The notes under the pieces: model-generated
Databases searched by the model: none
Seen by the model: only the letters and a program-made list of their open reading frames with translations
What the model was told of the DNA's origin: nothing
Part shown: one piece after another, positions 52,413 through 62,621 of the stretch
Position numbering within the stretch: the stretch's first letter is position 1
Layout of the letters: the number at the start of each line of letters is the position of its first letter
Position numbers and translations under genes: made by a program
From: Carya illinoinensis
Lineage: Eukaryota > Streptophyta > Magnoliopsida > Fagales > Juglandaceae
Direction: 5' to 3'
Assembly (NCBI RefSeq): GCF_018687715.1
Contig: NC_056754.1
Location: forward strand, 11,833,501 to 11,897,500
Length of the DNA: 64,000 nt

Positions 52413-52797
52413 AAAATACAATGATGAACCCTAGAATATTGATTTTGGGGCTTTTCAATTTTCAGTGCATGTTTTGTCAATTACTTCCTAATTTAGTTTA
52501 ATTCTTAATTTAGTTTTATTAATTTCTGAGTTTAATCTATTAGTCTTTTACATTCCAATCCGACAATCAAAATCTAAAAACATGAATCTAGTCTATGACT
52601 AGTACCCTTTTTCATCCATAGCACATACCATCATTTTATTTTCTCTTTGTGAAGTTTTTCAGCTTTTTCAACGAGTTTGATTTTTAAGTAACTTTCCCTA
52701 AGGAGACGATCTAGGAATTTATTTTTAATTATTACACGACATCCTCCTGCACTTGGGATAGGTTTAGTGCTACTCATTTTTTAATGAGTCAAGTTTT

Positions 52798-52815
52798 TGG
52801 CGCCGTTGCCGGGGA
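52798..52815 (+). other. Gypsy primer binding site
   Basis: TGGCGCCGTTGCCGGGGA lies 6 bases inside the 5' LTR. This sequence is common at this position in plant Athila/Tat elements and marks the minus-strand primer site. Confidence 0.9.
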
Positions 52816-53019
52816 AAGTATTTTAGCTTAAATTTAAACTCGTTATTTTTGTTATGCTCTTTAAACTGATGTTTCATGTCATGGGTGAGGGACAATTCAA
52901 ATAGGTTGCTTAGAGTCACATTGAGTGTTGAGAGTAGTATACACAGTCTGGAGATAGATAGCTCTTCTATCTTTTCTATTAGTGAGTCAGGTGAGGAAAT
53001 TGAAATTGAACCATAAAAC

Positions 53020-55013
53020 ATGGATGCACCTGCACCACGCACTCTTAAGGATTATTTGCAACCCACTTGCACCACTACACCTTCATGCATTGTTTTACCT
53101 GAAAATGCATCTAATTTCTCTATTAAGCATGGCATGATGTCAATGATACCTCAGTTCTACAGGATGGATTCTGAGAGTCCTTACCAGCACTTGACAGATT
53201 TTGAGTTGACTTGCACTACTTTTATCACTAGGGTTGTTACTGATGAATTCATTAGACTTCGTTTATTTCCTTTCTCTTTGAAGGATAAAGCGAAGATTTT
53301 GTTTAATTCTTTGAGGCCTAATTCTATTTCTAGTTGGTCTGATATGCAACGTGAATTCTTACAAAAATTTTTTCCTTTTAGAGAACTCAGTTTTTGCAAG
53401 AGCAAATCAGCCAGTTCAGTCAGAGACCTGATGAGACCTTTCAGGTCAGTTGGCAAAAATTTAAAGATTTGGTAAACATTTGTCCACATCATGGTTTTGA
53501 ATCTTGGTGGTTGGTGAGCTATTTTTACACTGATCTCACTCCAGAATGCAAGCAGTTTGTTCAGACAATGTGCAATGGGGAGTTCTTCAGCAAGGAACCT
53601 GATGAAGCACTATCATTTTTTGACTACCTTGCTGAGAGCGCACAATAGTGGAACACTCGTACTAATCGAGTTCAATTAGCAACACAGCCACTGAGGGCTA
53701 TTTTTGGAGGGGGTAGATATGAGCTTAAAGAAGATACTGATGTTCAAGCCATAATAGCTGCATTGACTAGAAGACTAGAGGTCATGGAAATGGAAAAAGT
53801 GAAGGCTGTGAAAGTAGTAGAGGCATGTTCTATATGTGCTGATTCAAACCTTAAGACCCAAGACTGCCTGATTATGCCAGTATTTCAAGAAGGTGGGTCT
53901 GAGCAGATGCAATCAGCTAACTGGGTTAATAGAGCACAGAATCAGCCTTTCTCCAACACATATAATCCGGGGTGGAGGAATCACCCAAATTTCTCATGGA
54001 GAAATGATCAGCCTGGTAGGTCCCCACCACCTCAGCAGCAGCCATTTAATCAGGGTGCTCCTCAGTACCAGTATCCGCCATATCAGAATCCTCAGAGCTA
54101 TCCTTGTGTAGCTCCTCCTGGATTTCAGCCTCATGTAGCTGCACAGAGTTCTCAGCCTTCATCATCTGCAAAGAAGACTCTAGATGACAGTATGGCTCAG
54201 ATGGCCAATACACTTCAGCAATTCATGCAGATTCAGGCCACCACAAATAATCAGAACACTCAGGCCATAAATGAGTTACGAGGCACTATTAATAAGATGA
54301 GCACAACCTTGAGCACCCTAGAGAAAGGGAAATTTCCAGCACAGCCTCAGCCTAATCCTCGAGTATACAGGCAGCAACAACAACAAGTGCATAATGTCTC
54401 AGGGGATGTTATTGAGACAGTGAAGGCAGTTCTTACTTTGAGAAGTGGGAAGGAAGTTCCCCAACCAGAGATGCCTATAGACACACAGGTAGTTGGTCCT
54501 ACACCTGAAGATGTAACAGAGACTGATAAAGTTGAGAAAGAATCAGAGGTAGTGAGACCAGAGCTGAAGAAGCCTGTGAGTGTAGATGTTGAGACTAGTA
54601 AGGGATACCAACCTGTGGTTCCCTATCCTCAGAGATTGGCAGCTGGCCAAAAGAACAAGTATCACACGGAGATTCAAGAGATTTTCAAGCAAGTGAAGAT
54701 CAATATTCCACTCTTGGATGCCATACAACAAGTGCCTTCATATGCAAAATTTTTGAAGGACTTGTGCACAGTGAAGAGGAAGCTGAATGTGAAGAAGAAA
54801 GCTTTCCTAACGGAGCAAGTTAGTGCATTGATATTGAGCGAGACTCCTCAGAAGTTTGGAGATCCCAGTTCTCCCAACATTTCTATTATGATTGGTGAAT
54901 CATGCATTGGGAGAGCTTTACTTGATTTGGGGAGTAGTGTGAACTTGCTACCATTCTCAGTATATGAGCAGTTGGGATTGGGTGAGTTGAAAAAGACCTC
55001 CATCATGCTATAG
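53020..55013 (+). pseudogene. Gypsy gag and protease, frameshifted
   Basis: Gag starts near 53020 (MDAPAPRTLKDYLQPTCTT) with FSIKHGMMSMIPQFYRMDSE and LRLFPFSLKDKAKILFNSL. A frame change occurs near 53395-53470 (then QFSQRPDETFQVSWQKFKDL), followed by a TAG at 53646. The same frame continues from 53763 with a damaged knuckle-like CSICADSNLKTQDC, a Gln/Pro-rich linker and coiled region (about 54200-54350). It ends with the protease-type block LLDLGSSVNLLPFSVYEQLG before a TAG at 55011. The D-L-G-S context departs from the usual D-T/S-G or D-x-G-A. Confidence 0.88.
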
Positions 55014-57066
55014 CTGGCTCACAGATCAGTTAAGGTACCGAGAGGTATTGTAGAGGACGTGTTGGTCCAGGTGGACAAATTCTACTACCCAGTAGATTTT
55101 GTGGTTCTTGATATGCAGCAGCTGGTCTCCACTATTTACCAAGCTCCTGTCATCTTAGGAAGACCATTTCTAGCTACATCGAATGCATTGATCAATTGCA
55201 GAAGTGGAGTTTTGAAGCTTACCTTTGGGAACATGGCACTTGAGTTGAACGTTTTCAACGCTTGCAAGATGCCAGCACATTTTGATGACACAAGTGATTT
55301 GAATGCTGTGGAGAGTTTGACACCAACAGATTTTATTTGCTCAACTTCTCCCTTCTCTGATGATGATTATATTTTTCAGACACCTGAATTTTTACTTGAT
55401 GAGAAAATTGATCATATCAATGAAGATGACTTTGATTTTTTTGATTGTTTTGCAGATTCTTCTTTACCACTTGAAGTACAATTTGCGGGAGCAAGATGGA
55501 AACCCCAATTCGAAGCTCTACCACCACCAGACATGCTTAAATCTTCAGAGGAAGAAGTTCCCCAGTTGGAGCTGAAACCACTTCCTCAAGATTTAAAGTA
55601 TGTGTTTCTTGGTCCTGAAGAAGACACTTTTCCGGTGGTGATTTCCTCAAAGCTAAATCAGAAGGATGAAGCCCAGTTGATTGAAGTATTAAGGAAGCAT
55701 CGAGGCGCAATTGGTTGGATAATAGCCGACATCAAAGGCATTGATGCCGCTGTATGTACCCATAGAATCCATCTTGAAGATGATGCTAGACCGGTTCGTG
55801 ATGCTCAACGTAGGCTCAATCCTACCATGAAAGAAGTTGTGAAAGAGGAAGTGTTTAAACTACTCGCAGTAGGTATATCTCAGACAGTAAGTGGGTAAGT
55901 CCAACTCAAGCGGTACAAAAAAAAAATCTGGTTTGACTGTCATAAAAAATGATAAAAATGAGTTGATTCCAACTAGAATGGTTACTGGCTAGAGAATGTG
56001 CATTGACTATAGAAAACTTAATTCAGCCAGTAGGAAGGATCATTTTCTTTTACCATTCTTGGATCAAATTTTGGAAAGAGTAGTTGGTAATGCATATTAT
56101 TGTTTCTTGGATGGCTATTCTGGTTATTATCAAATTGCTATAGCGCCTGAGGATCAGGAGAAAACCACTTTCACCTGTCCTTTTGGCACTTTTGCTTTTA
56201 CTAGAATGCCTTTTGGTTTGTGTAATGCTCCAGCTACTTTTCAGAGATGCATGATGAGTATTTTTTTGACATGATTGATGATATTTGTGAAATATTCATG
56301 GATGATTTCTCTATTTTTGAAAAATCTTTTGAGAGTTGTTTGCATAATTTGACACGTATTCTCTAGAGATGTGAGGAAAAAATCTTTTACTTAATTGGGA
56401 GAAATGCCAATTTATGGTCACTCAGGGCATTGTATTGGGGCATATTGTTTCTTCTGAGGGTATAAAGGTTGACAAGGCAAAGATTGAATTAATATCTAAA
56501 CTTCCTATTCCTAGAATGGTTAGGGATATTCGTTCTTTTCTTGGTCATGCTGGCTTTTATAGACGGTTTATTCAAGGGTTTAGTTCTATTGCAAAACCTT
56601 TGTGCACTCTTTTACAAAATGATATTGAATTTGTTTGGACCGATGAGTTCCAAAAAGCTTTTGATACCCTAAAAAAGTCGCTTACCACTGCACCTATTGT
56701 GCAACCTCCGTAGTGGGACATTCCATTTGAGATTATGACAGATGCTAGTGACTATGCCTTAGGAGCTGTTTTGGGGCAGCGAGTGGATAATAGGTCATTT
56801 GTGATTTATTATGCTAGTAGAATCTTGAATGATGCCCAGAAAAATTATACCACTACTGAAAAAGAATTGCTTGCAGTGGTTTTTGCACTTGATAAATTTC
56901 GGACTTATATTCTTGGTTCTCCTGTTACTATTTTCACTGACCACTCTGCTCTTAAGTATTTGTTGGCTAAGAAAGATGCAAAGCCACGCTTCATTCGCTG
57001 GATTCTATTACTTCAAGAGTTCAACATCAACATTAAGGACAAGAAAGAGTTGAAAACTTGGTAGCT
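55014..57066 (+). pseudogene. Gypsy reverse transcriptase and RNase H, frameshifted
   Basis: The post-protease region (LGRPFLATSNALINCRSGVL) runs to 55898. After stops come MCIDYRKLNSASRKDHFLLP, DGYSGYYQIAIAPEDQEKT and MPFGLCNAPATFQRCM (55996-56274). The catalytic YxDD reads FMDDF in another frame (near 56297). Connection and RNase H follow: LGHAGFYRRFIQGF (56414-56713) and MTDASDYALGAVLGQ, TTTEKELLAVVFALDKFR and TDHSALKYL (56735-57064). At least four frame changes are needed. Confidence 0.9.
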
Positions 57067-58420
57067 GACCACCTCTCTAGATTGTCATCATCTCCTTCTT
57101 CAAATGTCAGCCTTCCTCTTGATGATAGTTTCCCGGATGAGCAGCTGTTTGTGGTTGATAGAGCTCCCTGGTATGCTGACATAGTCAATTATCTGGTGAT
57201 TGAGCGAATGCCTTCTGAATGGTCCACCCAAGATAAGCGTCGGTTTCTCTCTGAGGTACGACACTTTTATTTTGATGATCCATATCTTTTTAAGTATTGT
57301 TCAGAACAATTGATTCGAAGATGCATTCCTGATGATGAGTTTTCTTCGGTTTTGAGATTTTGTCAAATGGGTGCATGTGGTGGTCATTTTTCAGCAAAGA
57401 AAACAGTTTCAAAAATTTTGCAAAGCGGTTTTTACTGCCTTCCATGTTTAAAGATGCTTATAATTTTTGCAAGGCTTGTGAGCCTTGTCAAAAATTTGGA
57501 TCCATTAGCAAAAGAGACATGATGCCTCTTTCCCCTATTCTGACTTTAGAAATTTTTGATTGTTGGGGAATAGACTTCATGGGACCTTTTCCGGTTTCTT
57601 TTGGAAACACATATATTCTTTTAGCTGTGGATTATGTTTCAAAATGGGTGGAGGCCTTTGCTTGCAAAACAAATGATCATCATGTTGTCCTGAAATTTTT
57701 GCAATCTTTGTTTGCTCGTTTTGGCATGCCAAAAGTTATTATAAGTGATGGGGGTTCTCTTTTTTGCAATAAATCTTTTCCTACACTTGTGAAGAAATAT
57801 GGTATCACACACAGAGTTTCTACCCCTTATCACCCTCAAACAAATGGGCAAGCTAAATTGGCAAACAGAGAGATAAAAATTATTTTAGAGAAAACCATCA
57901 AACCTAATAGAAAAGATTGGTCAGTTAAACTACTTGATACTTTGTGGGCTTATAGAACAGCTTTTAAAACAAATCTAGGGATGTCTCCTTATCGATTAGT
58001 TTGTGGTAAAGCTTGTCATTTACCTGTTGATATTCAGCATCGAGCTCTTTGGGCCATAAAACATGTTAACATGTCACTTGATGAAGCTTCAGGGTTGAGA
58101 AAATTGCAGATCAATGAATTGGAGAAGCTCGTCGGAATGCTTATGACAACGCTCAGCTTGCAAAGGAACGCATGAAAATTCTGCATGATCAAAAAATTCA
58201 TCCAAAACATTTCACACTTGGCCAGGAAGTTCTTCTTTACAACTCTCGCTTGCACATTTTTCCTGGAAAGTTGAAATCCCGATGGAGTGGGCCGTACATT
58301 GTAAAGACCATTCATCCTCATGGTGCGGTAGACATTGTCAATCCGAAAAATGGTAATAACTTCACTGTCAACGGACAACGTCTAAAGTCATTTCTGAATG
58401 TCTTTGATCCACATGAATAG
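57058..58420 (+). pseudogene. Gypsy integrase, frameshifted, catalytic Glu replaced
   Basis: Zinc-binding region: [15 protein letters not shown] in one frame (to 57522), [11 protein letters not shown] in the next (from 57360). The core reads [13 protein letters not shown] (first Asp) and [13 protein letters not shown] (second Asp). The third block reads [13 protein letters not shown], where the family has GQAE: the catalytic glutamate codon is AAA. The C-terminal part ([20 protein letters not shown]) is in a third frame from 58172 and ends at 58418-58420. The product could not integrate DNA. Confidence 0.9.
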
Positions 58421-59494
58421 ATCTTGCTTGTGCAAGACCTCAGGGAAGTGTTTTGATTTGCTTCTCCTTCTTTACAGTTTTCTTTACTTGCTTTGTTTTT
58501 ATTTGTTCTTTTGTTTTGATTTTATATTTCATATTGATTGTTTGTTTTGCTTGCTTAGTTCTGTGCACTTTCTTTTCTTTCGCTCGACTCATTGAGGACT
58601 ATGTCTCTCACTAGTTTGGGGGTAGCATGTGTGCAAAGTTTAAAAAAATATATATATAAAAAAATAAGAAAATAAGATTTGCAAAATTTGAGCATCTTGG
58701 TGGAGTAGTTGAGCGGGATCATTTGTGAAAATTTATTTTCAAGCTTAAAACATAGAGCATGATTTTTGATGCATCATATTTTGTTGATATGTGGCTTGAA
58801 ACACCGAGATGTTATGCTTATTAAGATGAAACTTGATGAAATTTTTGTAGAACGAAAGGTAAATTTTGAAGGACATTTTTCACATGCTTATGCTTGTGGT
58901 GTTCCTTATTTACCATTCATTGATTTAACACTAGAGAAGTAAACTGCAAGACTACCGAGCCATGCCAAAAAAAAAAAGGAAAAGAAAAGAAAAAATGATT
59001 TCAAAAGAAAAGAAAAAAAGAAAAAAAAAAAGAGAGAGAAAATGAATAAAGGCGACTTAGTGAACTTTCCTAAGTAAAAAGGGTTAGAAACAGTTACCCA
59101 AAACTTTGGGGGTTGAGTGCCCAACCTTTAAAAACAGAGCTGGCATGAAAACTGCTAGACCCTTGGGCTTTGAGGTAGTTAGAATCAGCAATGATTAATC
59201 TTAAGGTTGAAAAATCCTATGGCAAATCATGGCTAGTAATGAGGAACACACAACTGGTCTAGCTCCACACACACATTTGAGTTCTTAGATATTTGCCTTA
59301 ATTCTATATGAAAGATTGTTGAGATAGTCTTGGTGGGTATAACCCTTGGGGGTTGAGTAGTAACGTGTCACTTTTGTGAGAATTCAGAATTGTGTTTGAT
59401 TGTTTTTGTTTGAATTTCGATCTTTATGCAATATTCATCTCAATTAATTTTCACTATTTTGCTCAAGGATTAGCAAAATGCTAGTTGAGGGGTG
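58421..59494. other. Gypsy non-coding region before the 3' LTR
   Basis: A T-rich stretch (58440-58600) is followed by an A-rich stretch (58960-59045) and GTTTGGGGGTAGCATGTG. The common phrase CCTTTGGGGTTGAG-like TTGGGGGTTGAG recurs at about 59104 and 59346. It ends in TTGAGGGG, the likely plus-strand primer. No env-like frame is visible. Confidence 0.6.
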
Positions 59495-59689
59495 TGATTG
59501 AGCTTAATTATTGCATTTTTAATACTTTTGGAACTAAAATATCTTAATTCTTTCAGTACTTTATCATTGGTTTTATATGAAAAAATGAATAAATCAAAGT
59601 TGTGATTTTAATTGATTAAAAGCATGAATTTCTGCTCTAATTTTATCAACTGTTGATTAATATGGATTATGGTACATATTGCTAGAGCG

Positions 59690-59972
59690 GCGGCTTCTGA
59701 CCGCTCGAGCGAAGTCAGGCAGATTCAAACGTTCGATTTCCGCTTGACAGTGGGCTCGAGTGAGTTGCGGGAAAAGATGTTCGCTCGAGCGGAGGCATTT
59801 GGCCGCTCGAGCGAATTCAGGCAGAGTCGAACGCTCGATGTTCGCTCGACAGGCCGCTCGAGCGAATTCAGGCAGAGTCGAACGCTCGATATTTGCTCGA
59901 CAGGCCGCTCGAGCGAATTCAGGCAGAGTCGAACGCTCGATGTTCGCTCGAAACTCCGCTCGAGCGAATATC
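59690..59972. repeat. 51-bp GCTCGAGC repeat array, 3' LTR
   Basis: CCGCTCGAGCGAATTCAGG starts at 59803, 59854 and 59905, with a partial unit at 59956: spacing is exactly 51 bp. Older, diverged units precede them (59698-59800). The array ends about 40 bp before the TATA box. Confidence 0.93.
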
Positions 59973-60008
59973 GTATTTTACAGATCAGGATTTATTCCGC
60001 TGTCAGAG

Positions 60009-60017
60009 TATATAAAT
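60009..60017 (+). promoter_or_regulatory. TATA box of the gypsy 3' LTR
   Basis: TATATAAAT follows GTCAGAG and is conserved in place in the 5' LTR (50421-50429) and, as CATATAAAAGG, in the right-edge LTR. The conserved spacing to the repeat array supports promoter function. Confidence 0.65.
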
Positions 60018-60864
60018 GATTTTTTACATCTTATGGCGGACCTTTGGCTGGAGAACTCAGTTTTCAGTAGAGAAACACTTAGAATTCATTATTTTCCATT
60101 GATTTTCATTCAGATTCGGAGAGGAGGATTCATACAATCGATCATTCACGCAGCTACACAATTTCTACTGGATCATTCATTCACACTGCAGTAGATTGAG
60201 GAACTCCTTGTGGGGTCCAATTGCCACTGCAGCTTAGCCTCTTCCACCGTTTCAAATTTTCATCTCCATTCAATTGGCTTGATCTTTTCAATTCCCTACT
60301 TGCTATTTCATTTCAGTTTTAAGTTTCTGAATTATTTTGGAGAATTTTCATTTAGACGTTTGAGTAATTTATTTGTTATTCATTTAATTCATGTTATTTA
60401 TTTTTATCGTTTTGTTAAGCTTTTATTTTAATAGTGATTACAATTACGGTGGTTTAATTTGAGAATTTGTGATTTGAATACAATGATGAACCCTATAACA
60501 TTGATTTTGGAGCTTTTCAATTTTCAGTGCATGTTTTGTCAATTACTTCCTAATTTAGTTTAATTCTTAATTTAGTCTTATTAATTTTTGAGTTTAATCT
60601 ATTAGTCCTTTACATTCCAATCCAATAATTAAAATCTAAAAACATGAATCTAGTCCATGACTAGTACCCTTTTCCATCCATTGCACATACCATCATTTTA
60701 TTTTCTCTTTGTGAAGTTTTTCAGCTTTTTCAACGAGTTTGATTTTTAAGTAACTTTCCCTGAGGAGACGATTTAGGAATTTATTCCTAATCATTACACG
60801 ACATCCTCCTGCACTTGGGATAGCTTTAGTGCTACTCATTTTGGAGTGAGTCACTATGATTCTC

Positions 60865-61860
60865 AATCAACGAAGCAAAGCTCTCCTGAGGGAATGCCAA
60901 ACCTCTCCTGAGGCAACGCACCTCGTATTGGAAAGCTCCCCTAAGGGAATGTCAAACCTCCCCCGAGGCCACACACCTCGCATGGGAAAGCTCCCCTGAT
61001 GGAATGAACCAAGGCTCCATTGAGAGAAGGAATGAACCTCTCATGAGGAAATGCTCCTCATGCGGGAAAGCTCATCCAAAAAATGCTTCCTTGAGAGGAT
61101 GACGATCCTCTGCTATGGGGAATGCTCTGGGCGCGGGAAAGCTCTGGTAAGGAAATGAATGAAGGCTCTTCTGAGGGAATGATGGACCTCCCCAAAAGAA
61201 ATCACCTCGTGTGGGAAAGCTTCCGTAAGGGAATGAATCAAGGCTCCCCCGAGGTTCTACCTCACACGGGAAAGCTCTCCCGAGGGAATGAATGAAGGCT
61301 TTTTGAGGCTCCACCTCACGCTGAAAAGCTCCCGCAAGGGAATGAATGAAGGCACCCCCGAGGTTCCACCTCGTGTGGGAAAGCTCTCTTGAGTGAATGA
61401 ATGAAGGCTCCCCCAAGGTTCCACTTTGCACGAGAAAGCTCCCCTAAGGGAATGAATGAAGGCTCCTCTGAAGTTCCACCTCGCCGAGAAAGCTCCTCCG
61501 AATGAATGAAGGAAAGCTCCTGCAAGGGAATGCTCTCCTGAAAGAATGTCGAACCTCCTTCAAGGCCATGCAACTCGCGCGAAAAAGCTATCATGAGGGA
61601 ATACTCCTCGCGCGGGAAAGCTCCCAAGCACAAGAAAATCTCCTATCAAGGAAAGCTCCTCTGAGAGGATGACAATCCTCTCTTAAGGGGGAATGCTCTC
61701 GGGTACGGGAAAGCTCCTCATAAGGGAATGAACTTAGGCTCCCCTTAGGGAACGACAGACCTCCCCTAAGGAAATTATCTCACACGGGACAACTCCTATA
61801 AGAGAATAAAAGAAGGCTCCCCAGCGAGGGAAGGTTCCCCGGGGGAGTAAACATGCCCCT
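60865..61860. repeat. Degenerate ~54-bp minisatellite, GGGAAAGCTCC units
   Basis: About 16 units begin GGGAAAGCTCC and continue TAAGGGAATGAATGAAGGC, TCCCCCGAGGTTCCACCTC, GCGC. Unit length is mostly 54-55 bp (33-95 overall). It lies in the right part of the old Tat-like element. Plant Tat/Ogre elements are known to carry variable tandem repeats in their 3' untranslated region. Open frames across it are by-products. Confidence 0.85.
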
Positions 61861-62489
61861 CCCTCGGAGGAATGCATGAAGTCTGGAGATTAGCTTAAGC
61901 TCGCAGAGGCTCTGAAGTCCTACCATGCCAAATTGGCAAGACATGTTAGTAATGGTCAAGTTAAATTTACATATATACACCTGCACATTGACTTTTGCAA
62001 TGAACTTGGTCGGGTTTGGCTTATGCGCAGCTTGGCCATTTATTGAAAATATGTCGAGTCTGCATAACAGCACATCGAGGGAATCTCCATCACGACTTTA
62101 GCTATGTGGCATAATTCAAGTGAGATGGGGATATTATGTACAAGATCGCAAGCCGATTATGCTACAAAAAGCCTCAGGGGTCAACAAGAGTAGAAGCTCG
62201 GTAATGCCCGGCGGGGCACTGGTAGGATAATAATCCACTCATTGCGACGTGAGAAAACGGATGGTACATAGCTGCCTGTGAAATGAGTGCGCAACAAAAG
62301 GCATCGCAAGTAAAAGCATCGAAAGTAAAGGCAACTGAACAGAAAGACATAAAGAAGAAAATTTTATTCATCAACTGCCAAGACAATTACGACTAGGGGA
62401 ATATGATACAGCAGTGAGAAACCATACAAATGTATACAAAAAGAAAGAACAACTCGAAGGCTCGAGTCGGTCTCGGTGAGGTATGGTAG
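61861..62489 (+). mobile_element. Tat-like gypsy remnant, right part (3' non-coding)
   Basis: Non-coding sequence downstream of the minisatellite, taken as the 3' untranslated part of the remnant split at 50128/60859. No protein homology. The assignment rests on continuity and on the known position of such repeats in Tat elements. Confidence 0.4.
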
Positions 62490-62621
62490 TGTGACGCCCC
62501 CAAATTCCGTTTGGGATCGGACGGACATTTGAAGTGTCGAGACATGCAACACAAGGTTACCTGCCCCCGTTCATGACATATAAGATGCAATGTTTCTAAC
62601 ATGCATCTAACATTATGCAAT
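62490..62621 (+). mobile_element. LTR terminus fragment starting TGTGACGCCCCC
   Basis: TGTGACGCCCCCAAATTCCG followed by GGATCGGACGGACATT has the form of an LTR start. It is interrupted at 62622 by another LTR. A related inverted end is seen at 52395-52412. Confidence 0.45.

Larger units (their letters stand above)
50133..52791 (+). repeat. 5' LTR of the gypsy element, chimeric
   Basis: 50133-50597 and about 52413-52791 match the 3' LTR. The middle, about 50598-52412, does not match and replaces about 290 bp present in the 3' LTR (60188-60478). The U3 part has only two of the 51-bp CTCGAGCG units, and the TATA box TATATAAAT is at 50421-50429. Confidence 0.88.
50133..60853 (+). mobile_element. 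Gypsy LTR retrotransposon (Ogre/Tat/Athila clade), complete ends, inactive
   Basis: Flanked by CTATG at 50128-50132 and 60854-60858. The LTRs start TGATTGAGC and end GAGTCA. The 5' LTR (50133-52791) is twice the length of the 3' LTR (59495-60853), because its middle holds foreign sequence. Between them lie a primer site, gag, protease, RT, RNase H, integrase and about 1.1 kb of non-coding DNA, ending in the purine-rich TTGAGGGG before the 3' LTR. Gag-pol is broken many times. It is inserted in the older Tat-like element. Confidence 0.92.
59495..60853 (+). repeat. 3' LTR of the gypsy element
   Basis: TGATTGAGC ... GAGTCA, 1359 bp. U3 carries the 51-bp repeats (59690-59970), then the TATA box TATATAAAT at 60009-60017. 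The R-U5 part ends in GCACTTGGGATAG and GTGCTACTCATTTTGGAG. It is followed by CTATG (60854-60858). Confidence 0.92.

Noticed and set aside
59690..59972. Regularly spaced 51-bp repeats resembling a CRISPR array
   Set aside because: The units are contiguous with no unique spacers, and the context is a plant LTR.
61072..61633. Open frames of FIHS and GELS repeats on the minus strand
   Set aside because: Products of the GGGAAAGCTCC minisatellite, not a repeat protein gene.
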